From Eumeta japonica (lineage: Eukaryota; Arthropoda; Insecta; Lepidoptera; Psychidae): a stretch of 64,000 nt of DNA. Every line of letters starts with the position of its first letter. Positions within the stretch are counted from its first letter, which is position 1. Below the pieces are notes generated by a model. It was not told the origin of the DNA, ran no database searches, and saw nothing but the letters and a program-made list of their open reading frames with translations. Made by a program: the position numbers and the translations under genes. The DNA lies in assembly GCA_005406025.1 (NCBI GenBank), contig BGZK01000209.1:124001-188000 (forward strand), read 5' to 3'. Below, in pieces: positions 1-10,700 of this stretch.

Positions 1-535
1 TAATTCCAATTTCCAAGTCAGCCTCGCTTTTGACTCCGATTCTAATCTCTATCTAACTTCTTTATGGTCTCAATCCAAATTTTGATTCTGTTAAAAAAAT
101 ACATAATGTAAAAAAATTACATCGAAATGGGACCAAAGCTCTTCTCTATAATACACCGGGATAGAAAATAATACCATACCAATTTTCATCAAATTCTGTT
201 CAGTAATTTTTGCGAAGTTTGCTAACAAGTTCACAGACAGACAGGCAATAATCCTAAAAACTATTGAAATGTATTCTGTCAACGTTGCTAATATCCTCCA
301 GAATGGTTTTTCTGCAATATCTTTAACGTACTGATTTTTTCTACCTACTGTTTTACGTTTATAGACTAGCTTCCGCCCGTGGCACCATCCACGTAGACAA
401 ATAAATACTTTCATCTTACAAGACAACCGCTTACAATAATTAATCATGAGAACGATTCCAAACCCGATTTCGAGTTAAATAGATTCCTATTCTGATCCCG
501 CTATCAATTCCGGTTTCGCTCTCCATTTTTTAAAT
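1..535. repeat. Decayed dispersed repeats (TTCCGATTC-rich and 'AGCTTCCGCCCGTGG' types)
   Basis: Positions 1-90 and about 445-530 are rich in degenerate TTCCGATTCC-like words. The same low-complexity family recurs at 19265-19530, 23195-23425 and 41760-42625. Between them, around 365-400, the words AGCTTCCGCCCGTGG and CCACGTAGAC resemble the start of a very common lepidopteran dispersed element, seen again near 61460. The minus-strand ORF over 91-447 has no recognisable domain and I do not call it a gene. Confidence 0.45.
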
Positions 536-1022
536 AGGTTTGAAAATTGATGAATATGACTTTTTAAAATAAACACGTCACTGTCGTTTAATAACGTGAA
601 CACTGTTATGTGCGAATTAAAAACAACTATAAAACAAAAAAAGTAGAAAGAAACCATAAGCGAAGTATTTAATAAATAGGTGAAATAAAAATAAAATTGC
701 CTTATATTTCTTGCTTCTCATAACTTACATTACAAAAATAATAACGATGTATATGCATAATATTCGCTCTTTAAATTTATATGCCCATTTAGATACAATT
801 AAAAAACAATTAATAAATCTTTCTTACTCATATATTTAGTAATTACTTACAACTATTATAAGTAATTCCAATTACATTTTGAAAAATAATATGATTAAAA
901 GATTAAAGTTATTATTAAAAATTACACATGAATAATCAAAGGATTGATAATACTACATGTCTAAGACTTAGTTATTAGAGTACATTAATTATAGAAAAAA
1001 CCACAGGTGAGAGTTTGACTTA

Positions 1023-1052
1023 TTATATAATCACAAGTCTGTGATTATATAA
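1023..1052. repeat. Perfect 13-bp inverted repeat (hairpin)
   Basis: The arm TTATATAATCACA (1023-1035) and its exact reverse complement (1040-1052) are separated by AGTC. It lies 34 bases upstream of the chimeric transposase remnant at 1086 and may be a piece of a terminal or subterminal structure of that element. Confidence 0.6.
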
Positions 1053-1085
1053 TTAGATTATATAATTATAATTGTCATTTTCGAT

Positions 1086-1625
1086 ATGCGCGCAAGCTGC
1101 CGTCCTAGGTTTGAGGCACTTAAACATCATAAGAGCATATTTGGTTTCATGTATAATACGAACAGATTAAAGGAAATTAGTGATAGTGAACTTTTGAAGC
1201 AATGCAGCGACTTGCAAATATCTATGACAATAGGAGAATCATGTGATATTGATGGACATAAATCGTACGAATGACTGAATATGTTCATCCGTATGTATAA
1301 AAGAAACGACATTATCTCGGTGCTGAAATACATAATAGAAAAAAAAATAACTGAAGTTAACACCACTGAAATAATTCTGAGAATTATTGCAACCACACAT
1401 GTTACACATGTGTTAGATTTTTACGTCTGGGGACGAGTGAAAAAATTGGTGTACGCCACAGAAGTCCAAAATGTAGATTTGCGTGAACGGATAGAAGCGG
1501 CTTTCCAGAAAATTCAGCAAGAAATGCTTTTAAGTACGTCTACTGTCGAAACAAGGCGCAGATGTCGTGCGTGCATTGCTAACGGTGGTAGGCAATTCGA
1601 ACAGCTTTTATATTTTTTTATGTAA
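1086..1625 (+). pseudogene. Chimeric transposase remnant: hAT/ZMYM1-like C-terminus joined to IS630/mariner-like C-terminus
   Basis: One reading frame runs from 1086 to 1625, interrupted only by a TGA at 1272-1274. The first part (about 1125-1390; words such as KEISDSELLKQCSDLQ) resembles the C-terminal region of hAT-like or ZMYM1-like transposase-derived proteins. The second part (from about 1395; FYVWGRVKKLVYATEV, then LRERIEAAF) resembles the C-terminal segment of IS630/Tc/mariner-type transposases, the '[DE]FFLWG.vK..VY' block. No complete catalytic domain is present. The stop at 1623-1625 is followed by AATAAA at 1641-1646 and a 10-A run at about 1659-1668, which resembles a retroposed polyadenylated transcript. 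Family calls rest on remembered motifs; the junction near 1390 is inferred. Confidence 0.5.
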
Positions 1626-1669
1626 CTGTGCTTTTAGTTAAATAAAGTTATAATATTTAAAAAAAAAAT

Positions 1670-3880
1670 TAGTTTTTTTTTATCAAAAACATTCGTGTAT
1701 TTATGTAAAAGAGATACCTATTAAACAGATTAAACTGTGTAAAAGTGTGATAACAATTTTTGCTTACTTAGCGTGTTATTTATTAGGGAATAGAAGTATC
1801 GAATATCAGCCTACTATGTCTTAATACACAAGGTGAAGAAATTACTAAAGTTAATAAAAACTTTTCATAACATATTGCATACCGTTAAAAAGAGGACAGT
1901 TCAGAGATGTTTTTAAAAAATTGGAAGAACCTGATAATGTTTAGTTTTTTTTTAATTAAAGTTTAAAGTTGGGTTTTCAGTTAATTTTTTCAACGTCACC
2001 CAACTTTGTGTGGCAATAAAAAAAATATAGATGTTTCTGGCGAGAAATGTTGATTTTGATAGAATTGTACATCATTACAAATTGAAATTATTAAAAAAAT
2101 GCAGCTATAGCACTTACTTTTTTTTAATCAAATTTTAAAGTAGACTTTTGTAATTTCTCGCATAAAAATAAAAAATTAGCACAAAAAACTCCGTGGGACC
2201 AAAAATGTCTTTCGGAGGTTGAGGAGATAGCAAAAGACCCCTCCGATGCCCTCTTTCAAAATGAAAGAGATCGTTACCATCGTTGCCATTTTGGCAAACG
2301 ATGCGCCAAACATCCTGTATAAGTGCGATAAAAAATAAATAGAGACACTTTTAGTTCAAAAAATCACTTGATTTTTGTAAGGCGAGAGTAGAGAACTACC
2401 TCAACGCTCCGCTTATGAGGCGTGCAATAGGCGCAGTACAACATACGAAACACAACCGGTCGGATTTGTCTCCGAATATAACGTAATACTCCCCGACCCT
2501 TCCTCCTTCTCCCCCGCGTTCCAATGTAACGCCATTGCGACGCTTTCGTGACTAACTTCACAGCGACAGAGTTTCGTGCATTGTGCTGTATAGGTATATA
2601 TTAAATTAATTCAGCTTCGCGTTGTCAATCACTTTATGACATTATAAGATGAATCCAGTATTTACGGAATATTTTTTTGCCTTTTTTCTTTCATAGCAAA
2701 AGAATGAGTAACAACACTTCTTCAACACCCAAGGTTCGACTTACAGTAGCATTGGCACTGTTGTTGCAGCAAGCAGCAGCAGTAGCAGTAGAGTGCTATT
2801 GTTCTATCACTTTAATGCTCACAAGTATTTGTATTATAAGTAAATCAAAATTGCATTAATAATAATTCACAGAATTATGCCATTAAATGGTGTTTACAAT
2901 AATGGTATGTAAAATTTATTATTAACAAATTAATATAGAACAATAAATATATAAAATCGCAAGATTAGGAATTATTGAATTCAAATTCGCGATATCTTTA
3001 TTTCGTAGGTTGAAATACGTAATTGAAGAATGTACAGTATTTTAATATTACTACTTTTTTTTAATTACCACTCGATCGTAAAGCAAGTATCCATCAAAAA
3101 GAACGAGCAAGAAACTTGAGATTAGCTCTTTTCACACCAAAATTATATAGAAATACAATCATATATAAAACTATTGCAAGAATAACAAACACAGTTAAAA
3201 TCCCATTTTCTTTAAATTTACTTCTAAGAGTATGAGATCCCATCTCATACAACTCTACACCAACACAAATTCCACCTTTGATTCCACTCCTGTTCTGTAA
3301 ACCATAACTTTTACGGCCCGCGCTTGATTGGCAGATCCGGCATTCTCCAGTAGTACGAGCCGCTGGGGTTTCATGAAAAATTTATTCATCTTGATAAAAA
3401 TATAAAATTATGTGCGTAAAACAAGTGATCTCAAGTTTATGCGAATCGAATTGTACCTGGAATACTACTTAATTCAACTTAATTTCTTTTTGTACGCTCA
3501 TATGCCAGATTTATCTGTATTCCCTACGTGCGAAGTATATGGTGGGGGAAACACATTCAACTGCAGCGCTCGCTGTGACAGAAATGGGAAGGTTATTGGG
3601 AAATTCAGTATATTTTGAATAGATTATGTGTGAGATTTCAATGTAATTATCAATATTTAGTATAATTATTAGAATGTGGCACAATATTTATTATTGGAAA
3701 TTGAAAATCATTCACAAATAAACTGATAAATAAAAGTTGAATTATCCGAAATAACTTTAGAAACACTAATCTCAGGGCACATTGGTTACTTAGGGACCGT
3801 TCTGTTTTCATAGAACAATAGCTTCAAGGATATTTTAATAAAGTTTTTAAATTTTTAGCCTCCGCCATAGTGAACTCAAT
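1670..3880. other. Intergenic stretch without a convincing gene
   Basis: This is AT-rich sequence. Within it, about 2200-2330 and 2345-2640 are less AT-rich and look like parts of dispersed repeats (2390-2450 carries ACTACCTCAACGCTCCG and GAGGCGTGCAATAG). A short plus-strand frame near 3500-3595 (DLSVFPTCEVYGGGNTF) looks faintly protein-like but has no clean splice sites and no family I can name. Confidence 0.4.
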
Positions 3881-4398
3881 TTTTTGACGTGACAACGTCT
3901 TATAAATTGGTTTGCCGGGTGACACTTCAAGAAACTGCGTTACGCTCCGCTCACGTTATGCGCTCACAATGAGAGCGAGTGAGAGGCACGCGTCCCTTCC
4001 ACTCGGCATGGTTAGCCCGCCTAAGAGCGAGAGAGACAGACATAAAAGTGAAAGGCACGCGTCCCTTCCACTCAGATAGGAACAAGTTGTTGTAGTAAAC
4101 GCTGTTTCATTGTACGCAAATGTATTGCAAGTTATTGTATGTATATTTGTATATAAATACGTATGTATGTGTAAAGGTAAAAATAAAATTTTGTTAATAT
4201 GAAATTCAGTGCGAGACTCTTTGTATAAATTAATGTTTTAAATATAATTCTTTGTATAAATAAATGTTTTAAATTGTTACTATTATTTCATCCTTCTTCC
4301 TACTATACGAATGAATATTCACATTAAAATGATTTTACCACTCAAAGTCGTTGTCACGTAAAACTTTCGCCCGTATACCGACTTTACAGGCAACCAAT
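3881..4398 (+). repeat. About 520-bp dispersed repeat, copy A
   Basis: It begins TTTTTGACGTGACAACG and ends with TTACAGGCAACCAAT. A near-identical copy in the same orientation lies at 35445-35966; I count about four small indels and a few substitutions. Inside, GGCACGCGTCCCTTCCACTC occurs twice (about 3984 and 4053) and an about 28-bp unit around TTTGTATAAAT.AATG is duplicated near 4220-4275. Near the right end, GTCGTTGTCACGTAAAA is an imperfect inverse of the left terminus, so this may be a terminal-inverted-repeat element. No ORF of note is present. Confidence 0.8.
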
Positions 4399-5465
4399 AT
4401 TTTTTAGGTAATCTACAATATAAGATAGACTACCCAAATCTACTATAAAATAATATATAGTTATTATGCCAGCCACGATGGTTAAATATTTCATTCAATT
4501 TAAGGCAAAAATATATACATAATTGATATTTATTATAATTGTTTCAGTAACAATACAGATAATTGTATTATTTGTTACTCCGATTCACCAAAAAGGTCCA
4601 CCGCAAACACTATCTTTATTATAGGAGAAGAGATTATTTCTTTCAAATTTATGTGTTTGATGGAAGAAACAGTAACACCCGAACGACTATAAAATCTGTA
4701 TTAACTGATCATTTAATTGCTAGAGATGTAGACAGATAATTGTTATTGTTTTATGAAATGAAAATGATTGTATATCAAAGTGCAAATAATTAAACTGTCA
4801 TGGCTATAGTGAAAACAAGAGCAATATATAATTATTTTCATTATGAAAAGTGAAACGAAACAAAACGATACTGTTTCTGTTTACTTGTAGTTGTGAAACA
4901 GAATTATTAATAAAATAGTGAACAACTATATAATCAATGTTTTTACTATTTCATGAGCATATAAATATTGGATAAATTCTGAAAAGTTGCGATCGCTCGG
5001 TGGCGCTAATGTCGTGCACACATAGCCAATACAGACCCATATACATGAATATAGGTAATAGTGCAAGAGCTCGTGAATCATCTGGGTAAGGTCTTTCTGT
5101 AAGGCTAAAAATCAATGTGTTCAAGCGTTTTTAAACATGGACCGATCCTCCCCCCGCCCGAAAAACTGGTCGAGGTACACAAACATATTTATTTATATAT
5201 AGTTTGTAGTAATATAGTTAAAAGCGATTTCACTAGGATAAATCGTTGCCACAACAAATGAATATTTTCTACTAAAATCTTTATACGAAAGTAGGAGTAC
5301 GACTCTCATATCTTTCCGTTGTGTAAACTGGCTCACACGCATCATTGAGTTCACATTACGTCTCGCGCTGCCATAACATCTTTCGCCCTTGTCTGTCAAA
5401 AACTTAGGCTAACAAGAATCACCTGTCCTTACACCCAAATTCGTTCTGTCAAATAAATACATACA

Positions 5466-5849
5466 TATACCGGGTGTAAGGGACAGCCTTCCGCAAACTG
5501 ATAGAGTAAACTCAGTATATTATATTAAGATGATCTGCGCATGAAATTATTTCAGTTAAGTTAAGGGAATCCAAGTAAACTGATTTGTTTTATCACCTCC
5601 TACGCAATGTATCGCTACCATTTTTAAAGACCTATTGCTGCTTTTTTTATTTTACCTGTTTTATTTGGAATGAAATGGAATGCTGCGTACAGAAAATGTG
5701 ATTTTACATAGAAATAAAGTAGTTTTAACTGAAAAAAAATAAACATATTTTTTTTTTCCTGAGAAAATTTCCAGTGGATTTTGATTCAAAATAAGGGTCT
5801 GAATGCACCCTATCAGTTCGCGGAGACCTGTCCCTTACACCCGGTATAT
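5466..5849. mobile_element. MITE-like element with terminal inverted repeats CCGGGTGTAAGGGACAG
   Basis: The left end reads TATACCGGGTGTAAGGGACAG and the right end CTGTCCCTTACACCCGGTATA, an inverted repeat. Similarity extends inward: AAACTGATAG on the left matches the inverse of CTATCAGTT near 5810 on the right. The element is about 380 bp and carries no transposase. The flanking TATA could be a palindromic part of the repeat or a TA-type target duplication; the two cannot be told apart here. Confidence 0.75.
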
Positions 5850-6589
5850 ATATATTTTAAAATGTTAACTTTACACAATAAGGTTTATCTTAACTCACCT
5901 TTTGATTCACCTGTCAAATATTCATCTGCACCGAAATCCCCGTCATTGTTTATCTACTTCACAATGATTGAACTAAATCACATTAAAATTGTACACATAC
6001 AATTTTTTTTTCATTTTATTTACACTTTAATAGACATGAAGGCAGATAGCTCACCAGACAGGCGCCAGTCCAGCTCATGCAGGGCTGGTGCGTACCAAAT
6101 GGTAGTAGTTACTGTATTTAGCAAGTTGCGACTCATTACTAAAAGAATTTCTCACCTTACAGAAAGATCATTACTTAGAGAGTTCAGAAACTCACACTCT
6201 AGTATACTCAAGCGTTGTACTAAACCTAAATTCCGGTTCTTTTTTCATTTTAATATAAATGATTTTACGAAATAATATTTTCGAATATCAATATTTTTAG
6301 ATGTAAGAAAAGCGTTCACTTTTAGATCGAAATACAAAATTTTGAATTAAATAATACACAATAATAGCAACTATGAAAAGTGACAATAAAAAACATTTAT
6401 TTCAAAAGATCATTGTAGTTCGACATAGGCCGCCATATTTGCAACTCCACATCTGTTGACGCCACGACGCAACCTGGAATAGATGGTATGGATCAATAAA
6501 ACTTATTACGTACATACAACATCATAATATGCACATATGAGGGACGCATCGAAATAATCGGGAACAAAATGAACAAGATGCAGGACATA

Positions 6590-7640
6590 ACTAAATTATT
6601 TCTAATTTTTATTTTAAAGTATTCTCCATCACAATTTATGCACTTTTAAATTCCAAACCAAAAGTATGAACCAATCGTTGAAACAGAAATTCCAATCTGT
6701 AGTTGAAGTTGAAAAAATTGTCACTTTGTAAGCTTTTACTGCTGCTTCTAGCTCTTCAGACTGCTAACCACATGATAGATCTTTCATTGTAGGAAATGTA
6801 TTGAGACTCAGATCGGACTGTACAGAGAATGGGTCAACAATTCAACATTTTCCTGCCTCAAACAGTCGTTCGTTTTATAAGCGGTGTGGAAACTCGCGTT
6901 ATCATGATGTTTCAGGTTATCGTTATGAAGTTCAGCTTTCATTTCTGGCAAATAAACCATATTGGCGACGGTAATGCAATTATGGCAACATTCTCCTTTA
7001 CTCGTTACAAACGAAGAGAACATTTTCGTAGACACGCTACAGTACCGAACTACTTTTGTTGCTTGAGCTCATCTTCAAAGACCCAAATCAACAATTGTTT
7101 TCTTTCCGGCTCATATGAATAAATCCTTGATTCGTCACCTGAGACGTTGTTATAAACAGCTTTGGAAATTCCCTTCATTGAACCATTGCAGAGTAGACTG
7201 GCACAAATTAACACAAGCTGCCTTTTGCTCTTCTTCAGGCAAATCACGGTGCACCCAACGGGAAAATAGTTTTCTGATACCCAATTCGTTGTTTAAAATA
7301 GTATGAATTACAATCATACCAATACCCATAGTTGCCCGAAAATGTTCATATGTCGCATTTCATTTTGTAAAATTCTTTGCACAGCAGACGTTTTTAAGCA
7401 TTACTGCTATTTTTGTTTGACCTGCAGAAGGTACGGTGTCGAGAGAGGCACGACCTCATTGAAACGCTGCATACCAGCGGTATTTTTTCATTTGATAGGT
7501 ACTTCAACATCACATTTATGATTTTTCAATTTGAAACAAGTCATACGTTACACTCATCTAGAGATAATCCTCAGAAAAAGTGATAAATTATGGCATAGAA
7601 ATTATCATACATGAGCTCCGTTTTGTTATCGACTTGTCAG
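6590..7640 (-). pseudogene. Decayed mariner (Tc1/mariner) transposase
   Basis: Several minus-strand frames give mariner transposase blocks. GDESRIYSYEPE (about 7130-7170) matches the first catalytic-Asp block, and HHDNASFHTAYKTNDCLR with ELLTHSLYSP (about 6830-6940) matches the second block and the start of the third. Frames are broken by stops and shifts, and the final Asp of SPD reads as Ile. A stretch near 6630-6650 matches, inverted, the end of the plus-strand mariner near 17055, so both belong to one family. I could not define the outer terminal repeats. Confidence 0.75.
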
Positions 7641-7738
7641 CTTTAAACTGAAATATTCTTTTGTTAAACATTTTCTTATTGATTGTGTAAACATTATAAC
7701 GATTCTAAATGGCCAGTATTCACGTAATAAAATAAGGT

Positions 7739-7744
7739 TTTATT
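7739..7744 (-). promoter_or_regulatory. Polyadenylation signal of the cysteine protease gene
   Basis: AATAAA on the minus strand lies about 10 bases past the inferred stop codon at 7755-7757. This supports exon 8 as the terminal exon, although the 3' UTR would be very short. Confidence 0.5.
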
Positions 7745-7754
7745 GTAAATCAGT

Positions 7755-10700
7755 TCAAAGTATTTGATTTTCGAATAATTCGGTGTAGTCCTTATAACAT
7801 ATCAGACTTCTTAGAGTAAGTTCCCTACAGGCCTGATTTCTGGCTACCCTACGCAAACGTGAATTAAGAGATTTACGTGTTGTTGAAACTTCTAGTGATC
7901 CTTCTTTAACAGATAGAAAAAAAAGAGGAGTTCTCAAACAAAATTATCATTATCATACATATTATTACAATAAGCATGAGATGTTTGTATCCCTCTTAAA
8001 ATGAACCATTCAGTTTTTCTATTTCATAATAGAATCATATGCTTGCACCACTATATGATCTTGCTAAAAAAAACTTCCTAGATCAGTCTGAGTTTTTAAA
8101 TGTAATATAACGAAAAGAATAATGAAATAAACATTGAAAAGTTATAAAAAAAATAATAGACATATTTTGTGTGAATCATTAGCGTGGCTCCACCTAGTTT
8201 ACTTATATCTTTATTAAACTAATAGTCAAATTAATTAATATGCAGAGGTTTATAAAAATATATATATCGTATATTCCAAACTTATCTTTTATTTTCTAAT
8301 TCTTATCAGAAACTCTTTTTTATTGAAATTTGTTAGTAGAAATTGGAGCATGGGAATTTTCAATTTTCACGACGCCTCATTAAAAGTAGGCAAAATACTG
8401 CTAATCCGGTATGGATTATGTGACAATTACTTAATTTATAATTAATATTTCTGATTTGAAACTATTACTTTCTGAACGTAACATTGAAAATTTAAATAAC
8501 AGCTCAACTGTTGAATGATCCACGGTCATTCAGTTGTTTTTGTGAGAACGACTTGCATACATTTCACATTTTCGGTGAAATGTTACTTATAATCCAAATT
8601 AATCTTAGCTTCCATCATATCTTGGTAATTAATTTTGATTGCCATAATTAAATTGAAGCGTCATGTTCAAAATCTCTTAGTTCAATATATACTAATAATG
8701 TGCCGCCTGAGCTTATAGGTTTATTAACTTTACCATATTTATAAATTGTTTTTTTTAATATGATCCTTTCCCTACTCAAGAGGCACAACACTTATATGCT
8801 TACTATGACAATATTTACATTTCCTCCCTAATCATATTTTTACATTGTTTTGTTTTATATAAGTAATTTTAAATTCGTACATAAACAATGCATAAAATCG
8901 TGTCAAAATCAGGAAAAAATTTAATATGAAAAACTGGAAAATACACGACATAAATAATATGCTGTATAATCCTTACTTAAAATATTTTGAAACGCATATT
9001 ATAATTAGAACAATCCTGTCACTTTGAAAAAATTGAAGAGTGTAAACAGATTTTTTAAGAAATGTAAATTAGAATATTCAGAGTACCTCATATAGCCTTC
9101 TTCTCCCCAATGAGGTCCCCACCAGTTGAGGATGATCCAATATTGAGGAGTATAGCCAACGAGCAACATAGCGTGGTTCATCTTGAGCGGCGTACACAAG
9201 GGATCATCATAAATACCGTGTCTAGAACCCAAAAAGAAATCAGATGCCAGCCATCTTTCTCGGACCTCTAAGCCTAAATTATTGGTAAATATAGACAAAT
9301 ATGAAAATAACAAATTTCACAACAATCTCTCACAATTTGGTGATCTTTAAATCTAAAATATACAGTTTATGTTCAACTATTGCAAGACTGAGATCAATAT
9401 GACAGTTAGATGGACAACATTCGAAAAAATTTGGGATAGACAAATGTATGAAGGAGAACCACCACATTATGCTATGATTGACATCAACTCTCAACATCTG
9501 TCATTGCTTATTGTAAATTCGTTAACATGAATTTACAATTTTTTTGTAATAAAAAAAAATTACAATGAAAATACTAAATACATAGAATTCCCAATATTAT
9601 TCCTAAGAGTCCTTCAATTTTTCAATTTTTTTTTATTATGTGTACAAAAACCTAGCCCACAAAGAAATGTCTCCCTTGAATTGTATCGTATTGTGTTTTT
9701 CACAAAAATTAGAAAATCGGAACACTTATGAGACCATATCAGTAGTAAGTGGCAGAGACACCATCAAATAAACAAATTGAAATAATTAGCAATATAAAAA
9801 AAATTGAAATAATCAGTGAAAAGTAAAATATGCATGATTTTAATAACAATATAATGGTGATTGTTATAGGTTCATAAGATGCTGCTTATCCAAAAATCTA
9901 CCAACGCACATAAAGACGTTTTCACATACAATACATTAGCATGATGACTAAGTAAGGCACACGACGGTGTCACGAATTCTTAAGGTTTTACCCAGCCGAA
10001 AATCATTTGACGTGCCTGTATAAGTTTTTATTTTATGAATGTTTTCTTAAATTAAAAATAATTAATATTCACCTATATAACTGAAAACTTCTGGGTGATG
10101 CATTAATCCCGATGGCCAACGGACCTATAGTGGCCAGTGCCCGCTGTAGTGAATTCTCATCTCTGGGCAAAATTGCCCATCGGGCGGGACGAGCACGGCT
10201 GCGAAAACGACTATGCAGACAGAGCCCTTGCTGTAGAGTTTACATAAAATTAGTATTTTTAGTATTAAAAAGATTGGTATGTTACATTACCTATTTATCT
10301 TATTTCTGGCACTCGAGCAAGGAACAAATTAACGATATTTCGATTTCTATTTCTCTTTATGTTGTTCGACTGAGCAAAGCTGATATAAACGAATTAAAAA
10401 GTAGTCTCTTCTAGTTAATCGGTAGATGGCGTCACAAATTTAAATGCGTACTATTAAAAGTACCGTAACAATGTTTTTGAATAATGCAACTGCAATGCAT
10501 GCAGCTTTGAATCTCTATTACACAATTATATTCCATAGAGAAATCTATTTTGACTGCTATTTAGTTTATTTCTCCTATTCATCAATTTACAATTTACATG
10601 CTAACAATAGAAAAACTTATATTGATTCAGAAAAAAAAACTAAAGCAATTTCTAAGAACAGCAGGATTCTTCTTTATTATTTTTGAATAGCATACTTATT

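Noticed and set aside
2677..2859. ORF with Ala/Gln-rich stretch
   Set aside because: Low-complexity GCAGCA run in intergenic repeat sequence; no support as a gene.
3412..3618. Plus-strand ORF with a protein-like end (DLSVFPTCEVYGGGNTF...)
   Set aside because: Considered as a lone exon, but no acceptable splice pair and no family could be named.
5781..6275. 164-codon plus-strand ORF
   Set aside because: It starts inside the right end of the MITE at 5466-5849 and runs into unrelated AT-rich sequence; no domain and no homologous wording.
9005..9313. Treating the 102-codon ORF as a standalone small gene
   Set aside because: Only 9221-9087 is coding: it is exon 7 of the protease, with acceptor TTCTAG and donor GTACTC; the rest is intron.
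10112..10414. 100-codon plus-strand ORF
   Set aside because: Antisense to protease exon 6 (10230-10073), which has the family motif and splice sites.
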